A stretch of DNA of 64,000 nucleotides, taken from NCBI GenBank assembly GCA_028281765.1, contig JANQJF010000073.1:38352-102351 (forward strand), read 5' to 3'. The position numbers and the translations under genes are program-made. Below, piece by piece: positions 17,100 through 27,800 of this stretch. Below the pieces are notes generated by a model that had not been told where the DNA came from, did no database searches, and saw only the letters and a program-made list of their open reading frames with translations. Numbering within the stretch: the first letter of the stretch is position 1; each line of letters begins with the position of its first letter. The stretch is from Planctomycetota bacterium (lineage in GTDB: Bacteria; Planctomycetota; UBA1135; UBA2386).

Positions 17100-19337
17100 C
17101 TACGGAGACTTGCGCGGCGCTTCCGCCACCAGCCCGAGAAGCTCCTCGATCTTCAGCGGCTTCGTCGTGAACGCGTCACAGCCGGCGTTCAGGCAGCGTT
17201 CGCGATCCGAGTCCATCGCGTGTGCGGTGATCGCGACGATCGATCGGTCGTAGCCTTGCTCGCGCAACTGCTGCGTAGCTTCGTAGCCGTCGAGCACGGG
17301 CATCTGCATGTCCATGAGCACGACGTCGAACGGCGTCGCCTCGACGTCGGCGGCGAGCGCGGTGTCGAGCGCTTCCTGGCCGTCACCGACGACGACAACG
17401 TCCGCGCCGGCTTTCCGCAGCACGTGCGAGATCAGACGCTGGTTGTCGGGACCATCGTCCGCGAGCAGCACGCGGCGACCGTCGCAGGACGCCTTCTCGC
17501 GGACGGGTGCCGAGGCTCGCCGCTTCACGGTCGTAGGCATTCGCACCTCGGCGTCGTGCGCGAGTCCGGTGTCGATGCGGCACACGAACTCGGAGCCCTT
17601 GCCGGCTTGGCTGAAGGCCGTGATACCGCCACCGAGTCGCTCTGCGAGGCGCAGTGAGATCACGAGTCCGAGTCCGGTGCCGCCGAAGCGTCGTGTCGTC
17701 GACGTGTCCGCTTGCTCGAACGGCTGGAAGAGGCGGCTGAGCTGCTCCTCGGTCATCCCGATGCCGGTGTCGCGGACGCACACCTCGAGCTGCATCGAGC
17801 CCTCGTGCGACTCCGCGCCGACGAGGACTTCGACGCCGCCGACCTCGGTGAACTTCACCGCGTTGCCGATCAGGTTGATCAAGATCTGGCGGATTCGAGT
17901 GGGGTCCGACGTGATCGCCGGCGGCAGGGGAGTGCGGTGCGAGAGCGAGATCGTGATGCCCTTGCCGGATGCGCGGTCCGACATCAGGTCGATGACCTCG
18001 TGGATGAGCTCCCACGGCTCGAACACCACTTGCTCGACGTCGAGCTTGCCCGCCTCGATCTTCGACAGGTCGAGGATGTCGTTGATGATCGTCAGGAGGT
18101 GTTCGCCGTTGCGGTGGATCCTGTCGACGGTCGACTTCGAGTCGAGATCTACCAGCTCTTCGCGCAAGACTTCGCAGAATCCGAGGATCGCGGTCATCGG
18201 CGTGCGGATCTCGTGACTCATGTTCGCGAGGAACGCGCTCTTGCTCGCGTTCGCCGACTCGGCGTTCGCACGTGCGTCGTCGAGCAGCTTCATCGCGTTG
18301 GCCAGCTCCTCCGTGCGCTCCTTGACCAGCTGATTGATCCGCGCAGTGCGGCCGATCAACGCGAACGCGAGCACGGAGAGCGCGATGGTCAGCGCGATCC
18401 CGAGCGCGATCGCGCCCAAAGAGGCCGTCATGAGCGACGGTGGCGGTGTGCGCGAGGTGCAGGCGATCCGCCAGCCACGGTCCGCGACCTCGATCGTCCG
18501 GGAAACCGGAAGCCCTTCGCTTGCCGGTGCCGCGGCACCGAAGAGCATCACGTCTTCGAGGCCAGTCGCGTCGAAGACACGCGTGTCGATGTTGTCCTTC
18601 CGCAGGCCGCTGAGCGCGCGGTCGACGAGGCTGTCCGCCTGCAGCACGGCAATCGCGTAGCCAGCGAGACTCGATCGGCGTTGTTCGACGGTATGGGACT
18701 TCTCGGTGTCGTCGTACACCGGCGCGAGCAACAAGATACCCGCGTTGCCGCGCTCGCCTCGGAGCAGCTGGATGCGACGGGATGCCGTGATGCGGCCACG
18801 GTCGCACGCCGTGCGCAGGGCCTCCAGCCGGATCGCGTTCGAGCCGAGGTCGAAGCCGAGTGCGGAGCGATTGCGCTCCATCGGCTCGACGAGATAGATC
18901 GGGAAGTGCTCTTCGCGGATGCGCGCGGGAGTCAGCTGGCCGTTGACGTCGCGTTCAGAGATCGCGAAGTCGCCGAGACCCTGCTCGCGGGCCGCGCGCT
19001 CGTAGAACTCGCGGTTTTCGCGGTAGACACGGGGGACCCACTCCAGCGCTTCGACCTGTGGGCAACGCCGAAGCGAAGTCTCCGCGAACCCCTGGAATCG
19101 CCGGCGCTCGCGCTGGTCCGGCTCGCTCAAGAACGCCGCGAGCAGCCGGACCTCGTGTTCGCAGGCGCGAATCGAGGTCTGCAGGGACGCGACGATCTCC
19201 TCCGATTCGCGGCGTAGTTCGGTCGTGCGCGCGGTCGCCTGGAGCGATGCGCGCCGCTCCGCGGCGAACAGCGTCAGCCCGATGCCGACGACCAGGATCG
19301 CCCCGCAGATGCCGAACCGAGATGCCGCTCCTCTCAT
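17100..19337 (-). CDS. Hybrid histidine kinase with CHASE-type sensor and receiver
   Basis: A 745-residue hybrid kinase. TM1 (residues ~10-28) and TM2 (~310-335) flank an extracytoplasmic domain of CHASE type (EALEWVPRVYRENREFYERAARE, ISERDVNGQL, HFPIYLVEPMERN). A short coiled coil leads to HisKA with phospho-acceptor His in NMSHEIRTPM. The HATPase boxes are NLIGNAVKFT, DTGIGM and GGTGLGLVI. A C-terminal receiver has DVVLMDMQMPVLDG with its Asp. CHASE domains sense small organic ligands such as peptides or cytokinin-like compounds. The start at ATG 19335-19337 overlaps the upstream lipoprotein stop (ATGA). Confidence 0.92.
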   Translation of the reverse strand: MRGAASRFGICGAILVVGIGLTLFAAERRASLQATARTTELRRESEEIVASLQTSIRACEHEVRLLAAFLSEPDQRERRRFQGFAETSLRRCPQVEALEWVPRVYRENREFYERAAREQGLGDFAISERDVNGQLTPARIREEHFPIYLVEPMERNRSALGFDLGSNAIRLEALRTACDRGRITASRRIQLLRGERGNAGILLLAPVYDDTEKSHTVEQRRSSLAGYAIAVLQADSLVDRALSGLRKDNIDTRVFDATGLEDVMLFGAAAPASEGLPVSRTIEVADRGWRIACTSRTPPPSLMTASLGAIALGIALTIALSVLAFALIGRTARINQLVKERTEELANAMKLLDDARANAESANASKSAFLANMSHEIRTPMTAILGFCEVLREELVDLDSKSTVDRIHRNGEHLLTIINDILDLSKIEAGKLDVEQVVFEPWELIHEVIDLMSDRASGKGITISLSHRTPLPPAITSDPTRIRQILINLIGNAVKFTEVGGVEVLVGAESHEGSMQLEVCVRDTGIGMTEEQLSRLFQPFEQADTSTTRRFGGTGLGLVISLRLAERLGGGITAFSQAGKGSEFVCRIDTGLAHDAEVRMPTTVKRRASAPVREKASCDGRRVLLADDGPDNQRLISHVLRKAGADVVVVGDGQEALDTALAADVEATPFDVVLMDMQMPVLDGYEATQQLREQGYDRSIVAITAHAMDSDRERCLNAGCDAFTTKPLKIEELLGLVAEAPRKSP

Positions 19338-20374
19338 CGCTTCTCCCGCAACTTGGCTGCGAGTGTGTCGAGGCACTCGAGCAGATGGCGTGCCTGCTGG
19401 TCGACGTGAGACGGGAATACGCGGGACGGATTCACATGGCGGCGGATCTTCGTCGCGGATCCCAGCTGATCGTGCAGGTAGCGGAGCTCTGCGTTGAGGA
19501 GCCGGATGACGGGCAGCACGTCACTGGTCGTGATTCGCTCGTCCTCCAGGCTGTCGCCGATCGCCTGCACGGTGTGCAGGGTCTCGACGTTCTCCTCCTC
19601 GGCGATCGACTGCACGCGTTCGAAGCAGTGCAGCAGCGTCCGGCAGACGTCGGCAGGTGACTTGCGGCGGACGAACTGCGGCAACCCGGGCCACTCCCGC
19701 ACGCCGACCAATCGTCCGATCGTGCGCACGCGGGTCAGCGCGGCGCGAACCTCGCTGAAGACGTCGCAGGGCCGCGGTTGCGCGTTCAGCAGCACGTCGA
19801 CCTGTCGTTCGACCTCCTGAAGCGTCAGGTAGACGTCGGTCGAGCTGGGACGCGTGCGCGGTCGGGTCACGTGATTGACCTCGCCGATCTCGAGGGCGTG
19901 CTTGATGGCCCGGACTTCCTCGATCGCCGCGGTGAGGACGAATGCCGAGTGCCCTTCCGTCAGCGTGCTCGACGGACGACGCAGGGCGGCACTGCGGTCG
20001 TGCGTCAGCTCCTGACGCAGCACGCGCAATCGCTGGTGCGTCTGCCAGACCTGGGCGAAGAGCTCGTTGTGCGGCGCGTTCGTGACGACCATCGGCGAGA
20101 CCGATGGGCGTGGCTTGCCCATCTCGGCACGGACGCAGTCGAGTTCGGCACGGAGCAGGCGCGCTGCCTGGTACAGGTCCGTCGTGTCCGTATCGGGCGT
20201 CGGCACGACGCGAAGCGTCACGGGCGCCGTCGTTTCTGCGATCGGCGACGGAGCGGCCATCGGCAACGGCATCGGTTGCTTCGATGAGTCGGGATCGCCA
20301 CCGCCACAGCCTGCTGTCAAGCAGGCGGCCAGGAGCACTTCCCACGGTGGACGAGTCCGAGAGCCTTCGCGCAT
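19334..20374 (-). CDS. Lipoprotein of unknown function, coupled to hybrid kinase
   Basis: A 346-residue protein with a probable lipobox (LTAGCGGG) at its N-terminus, then a Pro/Ala linker and an all-helical body (LYQAARLLRAELDCVRAEM, VWQTHQRLRVLRQEL, VLPVIRLLNAELRYLHDQLG). I recognise no family. The stop overlaps the hybrid kinase start, so the two are translated together. A lipid-anchored helical protein beside a CHASE kinase could be an accessory sensor, but that is inference. The start could be a downstream codon closer to the lipobox. Confidence 0.65.
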   Translation of the reverse strand: MREGSRTRPPWEVLLAACLTAGCGGGDPDSSKQPMPLPMAAPSPIAETTAPVTLRVVPTPDTDTTDLYQAARLLRAELDCVRAEMGKPRPSVSPMVVTNAPHNELFAQVWQTHQRLRVLRQELTHDRSAALRRPSSTLTEGHSAFVLTAAIEEVRAIKHALEIGEVNHVTRPRTRPSSTDVYLTLQEVERQVDVLLNAQPRPCDVFSEVRAALTRVRTIGRLVGVREWPGLPQFVRRKSPADVCRTLLHCFERVQSIAEEENVETLHTVQAIGDSLEDERITTSDVLPVIRLLNAELRYLHDQLGSATKIRRHVNPSRVFPSHVDQQARHLLECLDTLAAKLREKR

Positions 20375-20457
20375 GGTTACGGGGACTCATCGACATCCCT
20401 CCGAGACGGGATCGAGCGGGTGCGCGAACCGTCCGTGCCATCGGACGGTGCGGCGGC

Positions 20458-21753
20458 TCAGCCGTCGCGGTTCCGGGCGGTGCCGAACATCGCGAGCGCG
20501 ACGATGCTCCCCGTGAGACCGATCATCCAGTAGGGCCCCTGCGCCCCGGAGCGTTGCGCTGCGTCGACGCACAGGCCGAACAGCGGCGCGAGCACGACGG
20601 TTGCGAGCCGTCGTGCCTGACTCTCGACCGAGAGCGTGGTCGCGGCGCGTTCCGGATCGGAGTGCGTGTCGAAGCGGCTGATCAGGATCGGGCGCCACAG
20701 GTTCTGGACGACGTGCAGCCCGACGAACGCGAGGATGGAGCCGACCCAGAGACCGCCGAGTTCGCTGCCGAACAGGATCAGGAACAGCGCGGCGGCGACG
20801 AGCCAGAGGGCGCGCGCCGCCCGCTCTTCGCCGCCGCACGCATCGACGACCCGGTGTGCCCGGCGGCTGGCGATGCTCGACCCGACGTGCAGCGCGAAGT
20901 AGATCGGCCCGATCCAGAGCGTCGATCGCTGGATCGCCGAGAGTTCCTCGGTGGGGCCGGCCCACGTCGCGGTCCAGATCGTCGCGACCGCGAACAGCAA
21001 CGGTTGCAGGTAGTCCTTGGCCGCGTGGAACACGCCTTCGAAGCCCATCGCCTCTCCGACGAGCCTGCGCAGCGCGGGCAGCCGAATCGCCTCGCGGGTG
21101 CCGTCGATCGTGTGCCGAACGATGTCGCCCATCGTCGGACGGGTCGTGCGCTCGCCGTCGAGATCGGCGGGGTACCCCAGAAAATTGACGATGTTGGCCG
21201 CGCACGGGACTGCCGCGAAGAGGAACACCGCCGAGTAGCCGTCGGAGACGAACACGAACACCGCGCCGAACACGACCGATGTCGCGGATCCGAGCTTGCT
21301 CCACGACCGCGTGAACCCGTAGACGCGCGTGCGCTCGTCGGTTCGCCCCTCACGGCGTAGCCACGCGAAGATCATCGCCTTGTGTGTGCCGGTGCGGAAC
21401 GCCTCGCCGACCGAGAACAGCAGCATCGCCGGCCACAGGGCCCAGACGTCGTTCGACAGGCCGAACACGAGGAAGCTCGCGAGATAACCCGTGAACGACG
21501 TGATCATCGCGCGCCGGCGGCCGAGCAGGTCGGCGATTGCGCCGGACGGAATCTCGAGGAGGTTCGTCGCGATCTCGCGGAATGCGAGCAGGCAGCCGAT
21601 CGAGAAGAACGTCAGCCCCTTCTCGAGGAAGGCGAGGACGAGGAACGGCTCGAAGTACCGCTGGTTCTTGAGGAACCCGTAGAGGGAGAAGCGGAACAGC
21701 ACGGTGGGGGGGATGGTAGGCGCCGCCGGCTTCTCGAACGCACCTCTTCCCAT
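20458..21753 (-). CDS. MFS-type transporter
   Basis: A 431-residue membrane protein with about 10-12 hydrophobic helices. EIPSGAIADLLGRRRAMITS is the cytoplasmic loop 2-3 signature of the major facilitator superfamily (G-x-x-x-D-x-x-G-R-R-x). It resembles MFS members with few substrate clues. The first ~25 residues are Pro-rich and a GTG start near 21702 (before RFSLYGFLKNQRY) is an alternative. Between the ATG used here and the dnaE2 start only 37 bp remain, so promoters of the divergent pair must overlap. Confidence 0.82.
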   Translation of the reverse strand: MGRGAFEKPAAPTIPPTVLFRFSLYGFLKNQRYFEPFLVLAFLEKGLTFFSIGCLLAFREIATNLLEIPSGAIADLLGRRRAMITSFTGYLASFLVFGLSNDVWALWPAMLLFSVGEAFRTGTHKAMIFAWLRREGRTDERTRVYGFTRSWSKLGSATSVVFGAVFVFVSDGYSAVFLFAAVPCAANIVNFLGYPADLDGERTTRPTMGDIVRHTIDGTREAIRLPALRRLVGEAMGFEGVFHAAKDYLQPLLFAVATIWTATWAGPTEELSAIQRSTLWIGPIYFALHVGSSIASRRAHRVVDACGGEERAARALWLVAAALFLILFGSELGGLWVGSILAFVGLHVVQNLWRPILISRFDTHSDPERAATTLSVESQARRLATVVLAPLFGLCVDAAQRSGAQGPYWMIGLTGSIVALAMFGTARNRDG

Positions 21754-21790
21754 AAAGAATACATCAGTCTACTATCGTTCATTCCCCTCG

Positions 21791-24700
21791 ATGTACACTC
21801 CCCTCCTGACCAAGTCGGCCTACTCGTTCCTCGAGGGTGCGAGCCTGCCCGAGGAGTTCGTCGAGGAGGCGCACGTCCACGGTTTGCGGGCTCTCGCGAT
21901 CACGGATCGGGACGGCGTGTACGGCGTCGTGCGGGCGCACGTCCGCGCCCAAGAGCTCGGCGTCCGGTTGATCACAGGCGCGACGATGTCGATCGACGAC
22001 GGGTCGTTCGTGACCTTGCTCGCCCAGAACCGGGCGGGCTACGCGAACCTCTGTCGCCTGATCACGCGGGGGCGCCTGCGGCGACCGAAGGGGGAGTGCT
22101 CGGTGTCGCGCGACGAGGTCTGCGAACTGTCGGCCGATTTGATCGCGCTCTGGAACGGCGACTACTACTCCGGCGCGTCGCTTCGCGCGGCGTTCGAAGA
22201 CCGGCTCTACGCGCTCGTGACGCGCCATCGCCGCGCCGATGAGGTCGAGGCCGAGGAGCGCCTGCGCGCCGATGCGCGCAAGCTCGGCGTGCCGGTCGCC
22301 GGCGCCGTCGAGGTGCTCTACCACACGCCGGCCCGGCGGCCGCTCCAGGACGTGTTCGCGTGCCTGCGCGCGGGGCGCACGCTGCACAATGCCGGGACGT
22401 GCACCAAACCGAACGCCGAACACGCGCTCCGCGCACCGACGGCGTTCCGACAGCTGTTCGAGGACGATCCCGACGCGATCGCGCGCACGGTGGAGATCGC
22501 GGACCGCTGCACGTTCTCGCTCGAGCAGGTGCGCTACCGCTATCCGTCCGAGCGGCTACCCGATGGCAAGACGTCGATGGAGTGGTTGCGCGAGCTCACG
22601 TTCCGCGGCGCCGGCGCGCGCTACGGCGACGACGTGCCGGCGGACGTCCGCGCGCAGCTCGACCGGGAGCTCGGGGTCATCGACCAGCTCGACTATCCCG
22701 GCTATTTCCTGACGATGTGGGAGATCGTCGAGTTCTGCCGTCGCGAAGGCATCCTCTGCCAGGGGCGTGGTTCGGCGGCGAACTCCGCGGTGTGCTACTG
22801 CCTCGGCATCACGTCGATCGATCCGGTGCGCATGGACCTCCTGTTCGAGCGCTTCTTGTCGGTCGAACGGCACGAGCCGCCGGACATCGATCTCGACATC
22901 GAGCACGAGCGTCGCGAAGAGGTCATCCAGCACGTCTACGCGAAGTACGGGCGGAGCCACGCGGCGATGGTCGCGAACGTGATTCGCTACCGGCGCCGGT
23001 CGGCGATTCGCGATGTCGGCAAGGTGCTCGGGCTGCCCGAGACCGCGCTCGACCGGCTCAGCAAGCTCGCGCACCGCTTCGACAGCGGTGGTGGCTGGGA
23101 TGCGCTGCTCACCGACGCCGGGCTCGACAAGGACGCGCGCGAGAACCAGCTGCTCATCGAGCTCGTCGAAGAGATCCGCGACTTCCCGCGGCATCTTTCC
23201 ATCCATCCCGGCGGCTTCCTACTCGGGCATGAGCCGGTCGATACGCTCGTGCCGATCGAGAACGGCGCGATGGAGGACCGCACGGTCATCCAGTGGGACA
23301 AGGACGACATCGAGTCGCTCGGACTGTTCAAGGTCGATCTGCTCGGTCTCGGATCACTGACGCTGTGCCACGAGAGCTTCCGCCTGCTGCGTGCGCACCG
23401 TGGCCTCGAGATGGGTCTCGCGACCGTGCCGCCCGCGGACGCGCTGACGTTCGACCTGATGTGTCGCGGCGACACCGTCGGCGTGTTCCAGATCGAGAGC
23501 CGGGCGCAGATGGCGATGCTGCCGCGATTGCGGCCGCGGACGTTCTACGACCTCGTGATCGAGATCAGCATCGTGCGCCCGGGACCGATCGCGGGCGATA
23601 TGGTGCATCCGTTCTTACGGCGACGGCGCGGTGAAGAGCCCGTCGAGTATCCACATCCGTCTCTCGAGCCGGTGCTGAAGAAGACGCTCGGCGTGCCGCT
23701 GTTCCAGGAGCAGGTCATGAAGCTCGCGGTCGTCGCGGCGGACTACACGCCGGGCGAGGCGGACCAGCTGCGCCGCGACATGGCGGCGTGGCGCAAGCAC
23801 GGCAAGATCGAACGGCACCGCGCGCGGATGACCGCGCGTATGAAGGCGAAGGGCATCGCCGGCGAGTTCGCCGAGCGCGTGTTCGAACAGATTCGCGGTT
23901 TCGGTGAGTACGGCTTCCCCGAGAGTCACGCGGCGAGCTTCGCGCTGATCGCGTACGCGACGGCGTGGCTGCGGTGCCATCACCTCGACGTCTTCACGTG
24001 TGCGCTCCTCAACGCGCAGCCGATGGGGTTCTACTCGATCGCGACGATCGTCGACGACGCGCGGCGCCACGGTCTCGAGGTGTGGCCGGTCTCGGTCGTG
24101 CACAGCGCGTGGGACTGCACGCTCGAGAAGCTGCGCGGCGATCGCTTCGCGGTGCGCATGGGACTGCGGTGGGTGAAGGGGCTCGGCGTCGCCGACGGGG
24201 AGCGCATTCTGGATGCGGCTCGAGACGAGCCCTTCGTCGATCTCGGGGACTTCGTGCGGCGCACCGGCCTCGGGGAGAAGCAGCTGACGGCGCTCGGTGA
24301 GTGCGGTGCGCTCGAGGCGCTGAGCGCGGGGCGACGCGGCGCGCTGTGGGACGTTTGGAAGCACGTGCACGATCCACGGAACGGTCTGCCCTTGCGCGAG
24401 GGGGAGGCCGGCTCGGAGTTCGACGAGCTGCAGCCGTTCGAGGCGTTGGCGTGGGACTACCGCGCGAGCGCGCACAGCGCCCGCGGCCATCCACTCGAAG
24501 CGGTGCGCGACCAGCTCGACGAGCAGCGACTCGTTTCCGCGTCCGGGCTGCGCGGCATGCGCAATCAGGCGTACGCCCAGTCTGCGGGTCTCGTGATCTG
24601 CCGTCAGCGTCCCGGCACGGCGAAGGGCGTCGTCTTCCTGACGCTCGAGGACGAGACGGGTTTCGTCAACGTCGTCGTCTGGGAGAAGGTGTTCGAACGG

Positions 24701-24850
24701 TTCGCGACGCTGATCAAGGCGGAGACGTTCCTCGCGGTCGCCGGCAAGGTGCAGAGCGAAGACGGTGTCGTGCACCTCGTGGCGCAGCGCCTGTGGGTGC
24801 CACGCCTCGAGGAGCGTCCCGGCCCGGTGGTGAGCCGGGACTTCCACTAG
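21791..24850 (+). CDS. dnaE2: Error-prone DNA polymerase III alpha DnaE2 (ImuC)
   Basis: A 1019-residue C-family polymerase from ATG 21791. The N-terminus SAYSFLEGASLPEEFVEEA is DnaE2-like. The catalytic acidic motif is PPDIDLDIEHERREEV and the third Asp is expected in the following palm region. GRGSAANSAVCYCLGIT and PDY-type blocks match DnaE2; an OB-fold region (VFLTLEDETGFVNVVVWE) is near the C-terminus. In the PHP domain several metal ligands are replaced (TDRDG in place of the usual TDHDG, no HCHS motif), as expected for a non-proofreading error-prone enzyme. It works with ImuA/ImuB at lesions. The stop overlaps the convergent gene by 4 nt. Confidence 0.94.
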   Translation: MYTPLLTKSAYSFLEGASLPEEFVEEAHVHGLRALAITDRDGVYGVVRAHVRAQELGVRLITGATMSIDDGSFVTLLAQNRAGYANLCRLITRGRLRRPKGECSVSRDEVCELSADLIALWNGDYYSGASLRAAFEDRLYALVTRHRRADEVEAEERLRADARKLGVPVAGAVEVLYHTPARRPLQDVFACLRAGRTLHNAGTCTKPNAEHALRAPTAFRQLFEDDPDAIARTVEIADRCTFSLEQVRYRYPSERLPDGKTSMEWLRELTFRGAGARYGDDVPADVRAQLDRELGVIDQLDYPGYFLTMWEIVEFCRREGILCQGRGSAANSAVCYCLGITSIDPVRMDLLFERFLSVERHEPPDIDLDIEHERREEVIQHVYAKYGRSHAAMVANVIRYRRRSAIRDVGKVLGLPETALDRLSKLAHRFDSGGGWDALLTDAGLDKDARENQLLIELVEEIRDFPRHLSIHPGGFLLGHEPVDTLVPIENGAMEDRTVIQWDKDDIESLGLFKVDLLGLGSLTLCHESFRLLRAHRGLEMGLATVPPADALTFDLMCRGDTVGVFQIESRAQMAMLPRLRPRTFYDLVIEISIVRPGPIAGDMVHPFLRRRRGEEPVEYPHPSLEPVLKKTLGVPLFQEQVMKLAVVAADYTPGEADQLRRDMAAWRKHGKIERHRARMTARMKAKGIAGEFAERVFEQIRGFGEYGFPESHAASFALIAYATAWLRCHHLDVFTCALLNAQPMGFYSIATIVDDARRHGLEVWPVSVVHSAWDCTLEKLRGDRFAVRMGLRWVKGLGVADGERILDAARDEPFVDLGDFVRRTGLGEKQLTALGECGALEALSAGRRGALWDVWKHVHDPRNGLPLREGEAGSEFDELQPFEALAWDYRASAHSARGHPLEAVRDQLDEQRLVSASGLRGMRNQAYAQSAGLVICRQRPGTAKGVVFLTLEDETGFVNVVVWEKVFERFATLIKAETFLAVAGKVQSEDGVVHLVAQRLWVPRLEERPGPVVSRDFH

Positions 24851-27800
24851 CGAGCGCGGCGCCGGAGACCGATACGCGTCTTCTCCGCGAGGTCGATCCT
24901 GCGAAGCATGCGGCGCCAGCCGTCGTAGTCCTGCGGGTCGATCCGGCCTGGTCGTTGTTCGGTGCGACGCGTGATCTTCACCTTTCGGCCGACGCGCGTG
25001 AACGTCAGCGCGTAGTCGATTTGCTCGGATCGATAGCTGACGCCGTCCGGGACCGTCGTGATCTCGAAGTGTTCGCCGGGGTCGATCACGATCTCTTGAT
25101 CGTCCGCGTCGAGGATGGTGAGCCGCATCGGCAGCGTGCGCTCGGCCTTGTCCGCGAAGTTCTTGACGAAGTCGAGTGGGGTCAGCGGCAGCGGCAAGAA
25201 CGTCGAGTCGCCGGCCGACTGGATCGCCGTCCGACGCTGGAGCTGGGCCTTCGCGGAGAAGTGCTGGCCCGGAGTGAGGTCACCGATGTCCGCGCCTGTG
25301 ACCGTCCAGCCGGGGACGACCTGCGACGCGATCTGTCGCGCGATCACACTGCTCTGCGCCTTGGGCCAATCGCGGCCCTGGTCTGCCAGGCTCAGGCCGG
25401 TGTCTCCGAGCTTGCGGATTTCGATCTCGAAGTCGGCGCCGCCGGACTCCGTGACGCGCAGCGTACCGCGGAAGCGCCAGCCGAGGTCCGGCGCGCGCTG
25501 GCCCCCCGGAAGCCGCGTGAGGCGGTGCGTGCCCGGGCCCAGAATCAGTGCCGCGGCCCCCAGGCGCTCGGGGAAGATCATGCCCATCGTCTGGAAGCGC
25601 GCGTCGTCGACGAACATCCAGAACGGCTCTCCGCCGCGAGGCTCGGCGAGAACTCCCGGTGCCGGGAACTCGTCGCCGCCGTCGAACAGCGGCAGTGCTT
25701 CGTCGGATACGCCTTCGATCGTGGGCTTGGCGACCACGTGCCGGAACGGCACTCCGGCCTCCTGCAGCATGGCGACGAGCAGGAAGAAGCGGGGACCCTG
25801 CTTGCGGAGCACGATCGAGGTCGGGTTCGCCGGACCGCGACTTTGCGGGATGTTCTCGTGAACCCAGGCGTGCAGGGCCTTGGCGCGCGCGAGATCGCCC
25901 TCGATGCCGTCGCAGATCGAGCGGGTCTGCTCCGCCACCCACGGGCTCGTGCGCGCGCGCTCGACTGCGGATCGATACGCCGCGCGGGCGCTGGCGGCGA
26001 AGTCGGTGTCCTCTCCATACGCGACCATCGGCACGAGCTCGTCGACCGGGGGCGTCATCGACTCGGTCTCGAGTCGCGGCACGTCCTCGCAGCGGAAGAC
26101 GTGAGCGACGTAGCCGTCCGAGAGAGTCACTTGCTCCCGCGTGCCGTCGAACCGGCGGAGCCGGAACGTGCCCGGGTGGTCGGGCGGCAGGATCACGACC
26201 AGCTCGCTGAGCAGGTATGGCTCCCACGCACTCTGGAACATGAACGATGCGCCGCGCCACGGGTTCTCACCCGCCGCGCCGCGGAAGTCGCGGTAGTGCT
26301 GTTCGATGATCGCGCCGGGCTCGATGCGCGGCATCTGGAACGATCCGCGCACTCGGTTCGGGACGAACGACTCGCCGGATGCCGTGACGGTGCGCACGCG
26401 GAGGACTTCGTCCGCGTTCGCGGCGCCGCCCGCTTCCTCGTACGCCTCGACGCCGCGAAGGTCGTTGAGGCGACGGACCTCGTGCGTCTCGACGACGTGG
26501 GAGCCGTCGGGATAGAACCGGACGATCATCTGGTCGAGCAGCAGCGAGGAGCTGGAGCCGCGCTCGCGCTCGGTCGGCTCGAACGCACGAATCAGCGCAT
26601 CGGCGTCGCGGCGGAAGCGGGCGATCCACGGAAACTCAGGGGCATGCCCCTCACTCGTCAGCCGCCGGGCCGTGCGCCGATCGGCGTGGCGCGACGGGTC
26701 GGCTTCGAGCGCGCGTCGGTACGCGGCGACGGCCGCGTCGCTGTCGCCGCTGCGCTCCAGGCGCACGGCGGCGTCGATGATCGTGCGGGTGTCCGCGTCG
26801 GGGTGCTCGACGAGCTGTCGGTCGAGTTCGAGGCCGGCCTCGAAGTCGCTCGAGCGGTGGAGCGACTGCGCGCGCGAACGCTGCGCCGGCAGGCCGGACG
26901 GGTCATCCGCGTAGAGCGCCGCGAGCATGCGATCCCGCATCGCCGTGTCGTCGAGTTCGATCGCGAGATCGAGCGCGCGGCGCTGCAGCGTCGTCGAGCC
27001 CGGGTGGCGTTCGAGGGCCGCGTTCACGAGCTTCAGCGCCTCGCGCTGTGCGCCGCCGCGGGACAGGATCCGGGCGAGCGTCAGCGTCGGTCGCTCGTCG
27101 TGAGGGACGCGGCGCGCCCACGTCTCGCAGATCGAGCGCGCCTCGGCCTCGAAGCGGAGGCCGCGCAGTAGCGAGTAGAGCGTGGCGTACGTCGCGGCTT
27201 CGCCCGGGTGGCTCGCGACGCGTTCTTGCAGCAGCTTCACGGCGTCTTCGCGACGGTCTTCGTCGGCGAGCAGCCGGGCTGCGCGCAGTCGCGCCGTGTG
27301 GTGATCCGGCAAAGCGTCGCGCACCGACTCGACGAGGGAGCGGACGCGGGCGCTGCGCAGCTCGCGCGGGAGCGTCGTCGATCGTTCCACGGCGACCGCG
27401 AGCGCGAGACGGAATCGAGCCGACTCCAGAACCTCATCGTCGAACCCGTGCAGGATCTCGAGCGCGGTGTCGATGTGGCTGCCGTTGAGGCACGCGAACA
27501 GCGCCGCGAGCGAGAACAGCGTGCGTTGCTCGGGTGCGGCAGCGCGCGCCGTGTCGGCCAGCACGCGGCATCCGTCGACGAGCGGGCCGAGCTCGGGAAC
27601 GTCCGGGGCTTCCGTCGTGACGGGTAGAGGAGCGTGCGAGGTGAGTTCGGTCACGGCGAGGGGGTGACCGGCGGCGTCGAGGTAGCGCAAGGCGAGCGTG
27701 TCTTCGCCGTTCTCGACCGTCTTCACGAGGATCGCGTTGTTGCCGGCCGCGAGTCGGATCGGGACAGCGCGACGATTGGGCGTGCGGTCCTCCGCGCGAA

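Noticed and set aside
17712..19217. Long plus-strand open frame (501 codons) opposite the hybrid kinase
   Set aside because: Antisense shadow of a clear kinase; His/Arg/Glu-rich without domains.
14036..21790. Possible common LexA box in the imuA and dnaE2 promoters
   Set aside because: imuA has GACA-N10-TGTC (near 14097-14115) and dnaE2 has only TACATC...GATGTA at wide spacing. They share no motif and neither matches lexA's own upstream sequence.
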